The notes below the pieces were generated by a model. It made no database searches. It was not told where the DNA came from and was given only the letters and a program-made list of their open reading frames with translations. A stretch of DNA of 21,522 bases from an uncultured Lactobacillus sp. (GTDB taxonomy: Bacteria > Bacillota > Bacilli > Lactobacillales > Lactobacillaceae): NCBI GenBank assembly GCA_945281075.1, contig CALYQE010000017.1, positions 1-21,522 on the forward strand, given 5' to 3'. A program made the translations under genes and the position numbers. This document shows positions 15,614 through 21,522 of the stretch, piece after piece. The first letter of the stretch is position 1. Every line of letters begins with the position of its first letter.

Positions 15614-17140
15614 ATGAAGATAAAGTTGAAAAGTAATATTTTGATTGCCAGTGCAGTCATTGCAGTTGGTTTATCTGTAGGAAGTAACGGGGCAACTACC
15701 CAGGCTAAAAGTTATCGGCAAGCTGTAACCAAAATTGCTGGAGATAATAACTACGCGGTTTATCACCATGTGTCTAAAAGTGGTCCATCCGGTAAATTTA
15801 CCTCGACTAAGTACTTTAAGCATGGTCAAATTCAGTCCAAACAATCTTTAAGTACTAAAAAAGGCAAGTTTTGGAAGATCATTGTTGATGGACGCAATGT
15901 TGGTTGGGTAAATGAAAACTTCTTTGCAAAAAATGAAATTTCGGTTGCGAAAAACGTCAGCTTGGTTCAAAACGATGATTCCACTTTTAAGGCGCGTGAC
16001 GCGATCAACTATGTAACGGACAGTTCAGGTACAACCGTAGATGTAAGTAAAGTCGATGTTTCAAAGGCAAGCGTCAGTTCAAAAACGCCTGGCAAGACAA
16101 CGATCGATTATCAATACGGCAAAGCAAAAGCAAGTGTTGACGTAACCGTGCGTTCCGATAAAAGTGAAGGCATAGTCCGTGCCGGCCTAACACCAAAGAA
16201 TGGTCCGAAAGAAGTTTCTACTTGGAAAGGTAGTTCAAAGTCATCCTCAAGGAATTGGAATGCTGCTCATCATTATACTTCTGAAACTAGCTCAAATACT
16301 TTTCGTTCAAATGGCTTAACCTTAAAAACAAAGCTCTTCCAGCCACGTTTTGTCAGTCTAGGCTACCATGAAGCAGGTGATAAGATGGGGCAGGTAGGGG
16401 TAATCCCGGAAGGAATTTCCGTTAATGGTTCAGACTTTACCGTTGCCTTATTTAATTCCAGCCGCGATCAAAAGGGCCACCTGGTAACTTATGATCTTAA
16501 TCATGTCGGTAAGTATGCTGCCCAAAATCTGGCTAACCTAAAATGGTCAACCTTTAAAAAATATGCTTCTCATATTAAAGTTAGTCCATATATTAAGCTG
16601 GGGCACGGTCAGGCAATCGGTTCTTCAGCCAATTATATCTACGTAATCGCTAATAACAATACGACCAGCAATTCGAATGATTCCGAAGAAATCCTGCAGA
16701 TCCGGAAATCAGATATGAAGATTAACCAGATCTGGACCTTCAGAATTTCGAACGGTGGCAATCCGCGCTATATTCATAATGCGACCTTTGTTGATGATAA
16801 CACGATGTATTGCTTGTTCCATAATGGCGGCAATGGCTATTATGAATACTGGAAGGTAACCAGAAATGGCGATACTTGGACACCAGAAGAAGTTGGGGCG
16901 ACAAAGGGCAACTTTGTCAGCAACCATTCGCCGGTTCAAGGCTTTACTTATGATGCCAACCACAAACAATTTTATGTAGGATTCAATGATTATATCTTTA
17001 AAATTGCGCAAGATGGCACGTATCAAAAAACGTATCATTTTAACGTTAAGCGTGAAATTGAAGGCTTGTCGGCATCCGGTAACAAGCTATACGTTGAGTT
17101 CGCTCAGCGAGGCGAGTTGACTGCAGGTAAAATTAACTAA
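15614..17140 (+). CDS. Secreted multidomain protein B, paralogue of 13088-14869
   Basis: The protein has 508 residues. Its signal peptide is residues 1-31 (KIKLK, hydrophobic core, TTQA before KS). A GW/SH3-like module (about 36-108; FWKIIVDGRNVGWVNENFF) and an Ig-like module (about 110-180) follow. A C-terminal region (about 215-508) carries the same blade-like units as protein A: HGQAIGSSANYIYV, SPVQGFTYDANHKQFYVGF and REIEGLSASGNKLYVEFAQRGEL. By eye about half of the C-terminal positions are identical between the two. It lacks the N/D-rich linker of protein A, which explains most of the 85-residue length difference. No wall-sorting motif is seen. The role is unknown; surface binding or a carbohydrate- or teichoate-related function is possible. 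Confidence 0.8.
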   Translation: MKIKLKSNILIASAVIAVGLSVGSNGATTQAKSYRQAVTKIAGDNNYAVYHHVSKSGPSGKFTSTKYFKHGQIQSKQSLSTKKGKFWKIIVDGRNVGWVNENFFAKNEISVAKNVSLVQNDDSTFKARDAINYVTDSSGTTVDVSKVDVSKASVSSKTPGKTTIDYQYGKAKASVDVTVRSDKSEGIVRAGLTPKNGPKEVSTWKGSSKSSSRNWNAAHHYTSETSSNTFRSNGLTLKTKLFQPRFVSLGYHEAGDKMGQVGVIPEGISVNGSDFTVALFNSSRDQKGHLVTYDLNHVGKYAAQNLANLKWSTFKKYASHIKVSPYIKLGHGQAIGSSANYIYVIANNNTTSNSNDSEEILQIRKSDMKINQIWTFRISNGGNPRYIHNATFVDDNTMYCLFHNGGNGYYEYWKVTRNGDTWTPEEVGATKGNFVSNHSPVQGFTYDANHKQFYVGFNDYIFKIAQDGTYQKTYHFNVKREIEGLSASGNKLYVEFAQRGELTAGKIN

Positions 17141-17161
17141 AGCATGCAGTCCACCTAATTG

Positions 17162-17201
17162 AAAAAGCACAGTTTAGTTTTCGAGCTAAATTGTGCTTTT
17201 T
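17162..17201 (+). terminator. Rho-independent terminator after secreted protein B
   Basis: AAAAAGCACAGTTTAG (17162-17177) pairs with CTAAATTGTGCTTTTT (17186-17201) with one G-U pair around an eight-base loop. It is followed by few further T residues, but the T-run within the right arm is clear. Confidence 0.85.
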
Positions 17202-17234
17202 GTGTGTTAACATAGTGTCTTGATTTGTTAACGC

Positions 17235-17278
17235 GGAAAAAGCAACGCAAACTGCTCGGTTTTGCTGCCGGCTTTTCC
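17235..17278. other. Imperfect hairpin in the intergenic gap
   Basis: GGAAAAAGC (17235-17243) and GCTTTTCC (17271-17278) can pair with one bulged A. Inside them GCAAA and TTTGC can pair as well, giving an imperfect stem of about 44 nt followed by CC and four T residues. It may be a backup terminator or an untranslated structured RNA. It lies between two convincing terminators with no gene of its own. Confidence 0.35.
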
Positions 17279-17294
17279 CCTTTTAGAAGCAACA

Positions 17295-17325
17295 AAAAAG
17301 CCGCCTTGATCAAGGCGACCTTTTT
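17295..17325 (-). terminator. Rho-independent terminator of the APC permease gene
   Basis: CGCCTTG (17302-17308) and CAAGGCG (17311-17317) form a G/C-rich palindrome. On the minus strand the stem is followed by GCTTTTTT. It lies just after the minus-strand permease stop at 17336. Confidence 0.85.
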
Positions 17326-17335
17326 AATTTAGTGC

Positions 17336-18772
17336 TTAAGCTTTTGCATCTTGGTGTTTCTTAATAGTTGGTAAAATCATTCCCAGCAGTAGTAACACAA
17401 TTGGCGTTGCAATGTTAAGTCCTAGCGTAAATGGATCAGGTGAGTACATTCCCATCAAACAGCACGCAATGGTGACAAGCAAGCCCCAAGTTGCAAGGGT
17501 ATAGGCTAAACCTTGGTGCTTGGTCATTTCGTAATTTTGACCATTATGGAATTTAGCAGCCTGCTTGCGTAACGCGATGTAAGCAATAAATACCCATAAA
17601 TAACGCATTGGCATCACGATGGAGTTTAGCTTCACAAGCTGTGCCATGATTGCTTGCGCATTTGGCATGATGGCCTGTAAAACAATTAAACCGCCTGATA
17701 AGCAGACAACCATCCAAATACCGTTAATATAGGCACCATGCTTGTTGATCTTAAGTAATTTCTTTGGAATATAGTCTTTTGCTTCTTTGCTACCAAGTAA
17801 AATTCGTAATGGTGCATCGATACTAATTACCAAGGCTGAGAATTGACCGATCACGTTGCACCAGGCATAGATGTACATGAACAAGCCGCCAACGCCATAG
17901 TAATCACCTAATTTTCTAAAGGCCATGTAAGGTCCGTTAGAAATATACTCATTCAAGTTAGCGTTGACAGTCTTTGGATCAAACATCATTGCTAATGCAA
18001 GTGTTCCCAAAATAGCCGAAATCATTACCATTGCAGCTAAGCCGAGCATTGATTTAGGGAAGTTGCGTGAAGGATCTTTTAACTTATTAACGTAAGGTGA
18101 GATCTTTTCTGCTCCTCCGACTGCAAATACTAAAATCGAAAGTGAGGTAAAGTACTTAATATTAAAATCAGGAACAAAGTTTTTCCAGTTCCAGTTGATG
18201 CTGTTCAAGCCTGCATGAGGATTAATCATTGGTGCGGCAAACATCATGATAATAAACAGAATTGACATGATAAACATTGACGAACCAGCTAAGGTTGACA
18301 GTGTTTTAATCACAGGCAAGCCGCGACTGGCAACCCAGCAGAAGAACAGAAAAACTGCCAGTGTGGCAAGTTGAGTAACTGTCGTAGGCAAGCTATCGTA
18401 CCAAGTGGTGTTACCAAAAATGCCCCAGGACATGCCTCTTAGACCACCGGTTCCTTTACTGGAAATATAAACGACGTGAACAGCCCAAAAAGTCCAACCA
18501 GCGTAGTAAGCCCATTTAGCGCCGAGCGTTGCGTTAATCCAAGAGGAAACGCCACCTTCAGAATCTTTAAAAACAGAACCTAATTCACCGACCATTAAGG
18601 CATATGGTATAAAGAACAAAAGGAAGATAACAATCCAACTGAGGATAACCTTTGTACCATCAAAATAAATGAACCCATTAACAACATTCCCGAAACTCCA
18701 AACGATTGAGAATGCCATCGTTGCTAATGTAGGCCACATCATTTTTTTTGAATTTTCTTGTGATGTTTCCAT
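17336..18772 (-). CDS. APC-superfamily amino acid permease (glutamate/GABA antiporter-like, YjeM-type)
   Basis: The protein has 478 residues with about twelve hydrophobic helices. The N-terminal FSIVWSFGNVVNGFIYFDG and MVGELGSVFKDSEGGVSSWI (60-79) are typical of APC transporters. AVGGAEKISPYVNKLKDPSRNFPKS (about 217-241) matches in pattern the cytoplasmic loop of YjeM/GadC-like members. These take up amino acids or exchange them for products such as GABA; the substrate is not readable here. The start ATG has AGGAG (complement of 18785-18789) at a rather long 12-nt distance. It is a single-gene unit with its own terminator. No decarboxylase stands next to it, so an acid-resistance exchange pair is not supported by context. 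Confidence 0.85.
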   Translation of the reverse strand: METSQENSKKMMWPTLATMAFSIVWSFGNVVNGFIYFDGTKVILSWIVIFLLFFIPYALMVGELGSVFKDSEGGVSSWINATLGAKWAYYAGWTFWAVHVVYISSKGTGGLRGMSWGIFGNTTWYDSLPTTVTQLATLAVFLFFCWVASRGLPVIKTLSTLAGSSMFIMSILFIIMMFAAPMINPHAGLNSINWNWKNFVPDFNIKYFTSLSILVFAVGGAEKISPYVNKLKDPSRNFPKSMLGLAAMVMISAILGTLALAMMFDPKTVNANLNEYISNGPYMAFRKLGDYYGVGGLFMYIYAWCNVIGQFSALVISIDAPLRILLGSKEAKDYIPKKLLKINKHGAYINGIWMVVCLSGGLIVLQAIMPNAQAIMAQLVKLNSIVMPMRYLWVFIAYIALRKQAAKFHNGQNYEMTKHQGLAYTLATWGLLVTIACCLMGMYSPDPFTLGLNIATPIVLLLLGMILPTIKKHQDAKA

Positions 18773-19078
18773 AACTTTTTATTTCTCCTATAAAAAAACA
18801 ATAACTCCAACATTGTAACGCAGAATATCGGGAAAAGCCATTATTTTTTAATAATAGTAGAAGCATGTCCTAATTGTTCGACTGAGTTTTGGCTTGTATT
18901 ATTCAAGTAGCCTCAAAAAAGGTGGATGCAAATATTTACTTTGCTTTTATCAAAGATTAAAATTAAAAGTATATTTTTAAATTGCAAATATATTTTTAAT
19001 CTATAGGTGACTATGAAAAAACTACTAGTTTAAAAGCAGGGTTAGTTGCGATTTTTGAGCAAAAGCAGGAGAAAAAGG
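18773..19078. promoter_or_regulatory. Divergent control region between the APC permease and the lanFEG-type operon
   Basis: About 305 nt without a gene. On the minus strand a TACAAT (complement of 18812-18817) is a possible -10 for the permease, with a poor -35. Toward the plus-strand operon the DNA is very AT-rich and contains the direct repeat listed separately, then TATGAA (19012-19017) as a weak -10 candidate. Confidence 0.45.
18970..18999 (+). repeat. Direct repeat upstream of the immunity-type ABC operon
   Basis: TATATTTTTAA occurs at 18970-18980 and again at 18989-18999, a 19-nt period. The second copy lies at the -35 position of a weak promoter (-10 candidate TATGAA at 19012-19017). 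Paired repeats just upstream of a weak promoter suit binding of a dimeric response regulator. The low complexity of the DNA leaves chance as an alternative. Confidence 0.5.
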
Positions 19079-19783
19079 ATGCCAAATTTGTTAGAAACAA
19101 ACAACATTGTCAAAAAGTTTAAGGAGCAAGTCGTATTAGATGGGATAAACTTACATGTACCAGAAAACAAGGTTTACTGTCTTCTTGGTCCTAACGGCGC
19201 GGGCAAAACCACCCTCATGAAAATTTTGACGGGGATGATTCCGGCCACGAGCGGACAAGTTCAATTTGCCGGTCATGAGTGGACTAGGTCTGACTTGGCG
19301 GATATTGGTTCATTAATTGAAAATGCTCCGTTGTATGGCAATTTAACTGCGACCGAAAATCTGCAAGTAATTTGTCGTTTACGGGGAGCTGCTGAAAGTG
19401 AGATTCCCAATATTTTGCAAACCGTGGGGCTCGCTAATACTGGAAAAAAACTAGCTATAAACTTTTCGCTGGGAATGAAAGAGCGGTTGGGAATTGGTCT
19501 GGCCCTAGTTGGCGATCCGAAACTTTTGATTTTGGACGAGCCAACCAACGGTCTTGATCCACTCGGCATTCAGCAATTGCGCAAATTGATTGCTGATTTC
19601 AAGCAAAGAGAGATTACAATTATTATCTCCAGCCACATGCTATCTGAAGTAGAGCATTTAGCCGATAATATTGGTATTATTGGTGGCGGCAAGCTGCTTC
19701 TTGAGCAAGAATATGATCATGAAACTGATTTGGAGAAGCTCTTCAACTCCACTTTGGAAAAGGCTGGTGTTTTTAATGTTTGA
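19079..19783 (+). CDS. lanF: Lantibiotic-protection ABC transporter ATPase (LanF/MutF type)
   Basis: An ATPase of 234 residues that powers removal of a membrane-active peptide. Walker A GPNGAGKT is at 37-44, the signature is FSLGMKERL (129-137) in place of LSGGQ, Walker B is LLILDE (149-154), and the switch His186 is in SSHML. The usual Q-loop glutamine is replaced by Glu81 in SLIENAPLY; this E-loop is a hallmark of lantibiotic immunity NBDs such as NisF and NukF. ATG 19079 is chosen because AGGAG (19067-19071) is 7 nt upstream; an in-frame TTG at 19046 has no ribosome site. The 3' end overlaps the permease start by 8 nt. The peptide target is not known. Confidence 0.88.
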   Translation: MPNLLETNNIVKKFKEQVVLDGINLHVPENKVYCLLGPNGAGKTTLMKILTGMIPATSGQVQFAGHEWTRSDLADIGSLIENAPLYGNLTATENLQVICRLRGAAESEIPNILQTVGLANTGKKLAINFSLGMKERLGIGLALVGDPKLLILDEPTNGLDPLGIQQLRKLIADFKQREITIIISSHMLSEVEHLADNIGIIGGGKLLLEQEYDHETDLEKLFNSTLEKAGVFNV

Positions 19784-20507
19784 TGTTTTACTAAACGAAA
19801 TTCTGAAGGATAAACGAACACTAATTAGATCAATCACTATTGTTTTCCCGCTTTTGATTATTATTTTCACTATGCTATTTTTCAATTCAACGGGCTATGT
19901 GATTGAAAGTACGATTAACCAGTGGGGGTTTTTATATTTTAATTTATATTTAGCCTTGATTATCGGTCTCATTGATCGTCACGAAAAAGCTGGCACTGAG
20001 TATAAAACGATTTTAAGTTCCCCAAATAACTTGTTGACGTTTGAGTTAGGCCGGATATTGCATGGGGTACTGCTCTCTTTTCTAGTTAGCCTATTTTTAG
20101 CACTGTTTCTTTTTTTAGCTAGCTTTATTTTTCCAACGAAAGTGGGGATCACCCCCTGTTTACTGGCAGCTGGCGGTCTGTTCTTGACTACAATCTGGCA
20201 AATACCCCTGTATACGTGGTTAAGTAGAATAACCAACCTCTATGTGACAATTGGCCTGGCTTTTCTTGGGTCGATAATTAGCATTTTTTGCTTAGGCACG
20301 TCTACTTGGGGGCAAATCATCCCGTTTAGCTGGTCGGACTTATTTCCAGTTGCCTTGATAAAAGTGCATGTCAATGGCATACCACTAAAAACGGGCGAAG
20401 TTGCGCCTAATGCTACTTGGACTATCCTGGCTTCAATTATCCTATTTATTCTGCTTAGCTATTTGGCAGCATACTCTTTTAGAAAGCAGGTGACTAAGAA
20501 TGCCTAA
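19776..20507 (+). CDS. lanE: Lantibiotic-protection ABC permease (LanE/MutE/EpiE type)
   Basis: A permease of 243 residues with six predicted helices. NQWGFLYFNLYLALIIGLIDRHEKAGTEYKTILSS resembles the MutE/EpiE pattern, where a helix runs into a charged EKAG..YK..LSSP loop. It overlaps the ATPase stop by 8 nt and the next permease start by 8 nt, which indicates coupled translation and 1:1 assembly. The preceding AAGGCTGG is a modest ribosome site. The annotated frame is open upstream, but ATG 19776 gives the MFDVLLNEILKDKRT start seen in this family. Both permeases together form the membrane channel that expels the peptide. Confidence 0.85.
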   Translation: MFDVLLNEILKDKRTLIRSITIVFPLLIIIFTMLFFNSTGYVIESTINQWGFLYFNLYLALIIGLIDRHEKAGTEYKTILSSPNNLLTFELGRILHGVLLSFLVSLFLALFLFLASFIFPTKVGITPCLLAAGGLFLTTIWQIPLYTWLSRITNLYVTIGLAFLGSIISIFCLGTSTWGQIIPFSWSDLFPVALIKVHVNGIPLKTGEVAPNATWTILASIILFILLSYLAAYSFRKQVTKNA

Positions 20508-21240
20508 AGCGATTTTTAAAGCCGAAAATATTAAATTGCATCGCAGCATGCTGCTTTATTTACATTTAGCCGCCTTAATTATCTTTCCATTGCTGCTGGG
20601 GGTTTATTACGGTGGCCGGAAGAATTTGATCAATTCGGCTAATATGGTTGATACGTTTAATACAATTTTGGCCCTTATTTCACCGCTGGCGATTAGTATT
20701 GTCGTTTCTTTAGTTTTCGACCGTGAAGAAAAAGCCGGGAATTTTCAAAATTGGTTAACCCAACCCATGAGCAAGGGCAAAGTGATTATGGGCCAGCTAA
20801 CTTATTACTGGTTGCTGTATGTAATTGAAGTTATCGGCACAAACTTAATTTATTACTTGATCTTAAGTGGTGTCTATCACGTGGCCGGTATTTCTTTTCT
20901 TAAGCTGTTTTCACTCAGTATTGTCTTTGCTCTATTAGGCTTTTTGCAGTATGGGTTTGCGGAACTAATTGCTTTGAAGTGGAGCATTGGCGGCAGCTTG
21001 ATCTTAGGCTTTTTTGGCTCAGTAATTTCAATGTTAGCAGTAACGCCCTTATTTGATTTAGTTTGGCCGTTTATTCCTTGGGCATGGCAAAGTCGTTTAA
21101 GCATTTTTTGGCGGCTTAATATCCCGGATGATTATGTCCGAGTAGCGGCGTTGTCTTATCTGATACCGGTAATTTTATCTGTTATCTTTAGCTGGCTGAT
21201 TTTCCGCTACTTTAGTCATTGGCAAGGAAAAGCAGAATAA
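20500..21240 (+). CDS. lanG: Lantibiotic-protection ABC permease (LanG/MutG type)
   Basis: A permease of 246 residues with six predicted helices, starting MPKAIFKAENIKLHRS, typical of MutG subunits. After the second helix comes the loop VFDREEKAGNFQNWLTQPMSKGK, matching the EREEKAG-FQN pattern of the family and parallel to the loop of LanE. The start overlaps LanE by 8 nt. No lantibiotic precursor, LanB/C/M enzyme, histidine kinase or response regulator follows within the 280 nt left before the tRNA, so the module appears free-standing. The substrate may be a foreign bacteriocin or another cell-envelope-active peptide. Confidence 0.85.
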   Translation: MPKAIFKAENIKLHRSMLLYLHLAALIIFPLLLGVYYGGRKNLINSANMVDTFNTILALISPLAISIVVSLVFDREEKAGNFQNWLTQPMSKGKVIMGQLTYYWLLYVIEVIGTNLIYYLILSGVYHVAGISFLKLFSLSIVFALLGFLQYGFAELIALKWSIGGSLILGFFGSVISMLAVTPLFDLVWPFIPWAWQSRLSIFWRLNIPDDYVRVAALSYLIPVILSVIFSWLIFRYFSHWQGKAE

Positions 21241-21426
21241 AAAATCAGTGGAAATTTGTTTGAGTTAACAGGTCAGTGCAATAAAGCTTATTAAAGCAAT
21301 TGGGCCGACTTGTTTTTTTGACAAGAAAAACAAACCTGCTAAAAAAAAGCGGGTATAAGGGATAATACTGATTTTGACTTAAATTCGAGCAGCTTGAAGA
21401 TGAAAGATGCGATCTGTAAGCAAACA
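21241..21426. other. Gap between the ABC operon and the tRNA terminator
   Basis: About 185 nt, AT-rich. CTTGTTTTTTTGACAAG and a CCTGCT/AGCGGG hairpin around eight A residues can form weak structures, but neither has a convincing U-tract. A minus-strand open frame at 21245-21427 has no ribosome site. I see nothing else. Confidence 0.4.
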
Positions 21427-21461
21427 AAAAACATAGCTACTTTAAAAGCGGCTATGTTTTT
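21427..21461. terminator. Terminator after the tRNA-Arg gene, likely bidirectional
   Basis: AAAAACATAGC (21427-21437) pairs with GCTATGTTTTT (21451-21461) around a 13-nt loop. On the minus strand it lies 12 nt beyond the tRNA 3' end and is followed by TTTTTTGTTTG. It may also stop plus-strand readthrough from the ABC operon. Confidence 0.85.
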
Positions 21462-21472
21462 GACATTATTAA

Positions 21473-21522
21473 TGGGCCCCCTGAGAGTCGAACTCAGATT
21501 TTAAGAACCGGAATCTTACGTG
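21473..21522 (-). tRNA. tRNA-Arg(CCG), 3' part (5' part outside window)
   Basis: Read on the minus strand, the anticodon stem TAAGA/TCTTA closes a loop TTCCGGT whose central triplet CCG reads the arginine codon CGG. A four-base variable loop AAAT follows, then a T-arm CTGAG-TTCGACT-CTCAG, the 3' acceptor strand GGGGCCC and discriminator A at 21473. CCA is not encoded. The D-arm and 5' acceptor strand lie beyond 21522. Confidence 0.9.

Noticed and set aside
21245..21427. 60-residue minus-strand open frame beside the tRNA
   Set aside because: It has no ribosome site, no recognisable pattern, and overlaps the tRNA terminator.
1..21522. CRISPR array, transposase, integrase or prophage genes
   Set aside because: No regularly spaced repeats, DDE/recombinase motifs or phage structural genes were seen on either strand.

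Overview
The window looks like a Lactobacillus chromosome (Lactobacillus sensu stricto, acidophilus/delbrueckii-type relatives). It is low-GC, with strong AGGAGG ribosome sites, SigA-type promoters and the conserved run uvrB-uvrA-(DUF308)-rapZ-yvcK-whiA followed by clpP. The genus is inferred from gene order and protein character; the species cannot be fixed by reading.

Layout. Positions 1-4096 hold the 3' part of uvrB and a complete uvrA (nucleotide excision repair), overlapping by 11 nt. A small DUF308/HdeD-type membrane protein follows (4158-4700) with its own terminator. Positions 4800-7656 carry the rapZ-yvcK-whiA cluster behind an extended -10 promoter. A cassette of 7719-12208 then separates whiA from clpP: a divergent DeoR-family repressor and a galactitol-type PTS (EIIA, EIIB, EIIC), a two-helix small membrane protein of unknown function, and a class II aldolase/epimerase. 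The cassette promoter is near consensus and has a CcpA cre site lying on it. Together these genes look like a complete uptake-and-cleavage route for one unidentified sugar or polyol, controlled by a local repressor and by catabolite repression.

clpP (12333-12917, minus) has a CIRCE operator overlapping its promoter, which points to HrcA control. Two paralogous secreted proteins (13088-14869 and 15614-17140) flank a PerR-type regulator. Each has a signal peptide, a GW/SH3-like module, an Ig-like module and a C-terminal region with blade-like repeats. An APC amino acid permease (17336-18772, minus) follows. The last block (19079-21240) is a three-gene ABC transporter of the lantibiotic self-protection type (LanF-LanE-LanG) without visible lantibiotic biosynthesis genes. 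The window ends inside a minus-strand tRNA-Arg(CCG).

The best candidates for undescribed biology are three. The first is the PTS/aldolase cassette with its small membrane protein and an EIIC tail carrying a duplicated ID..DFSN motif. The second is the secreted propeller-like paralogue pair around perR. The third is the orphan immunity transporter, which has a direct-repeat operator candidate. No CRISPR array, insertion sequence or transposase was seen.
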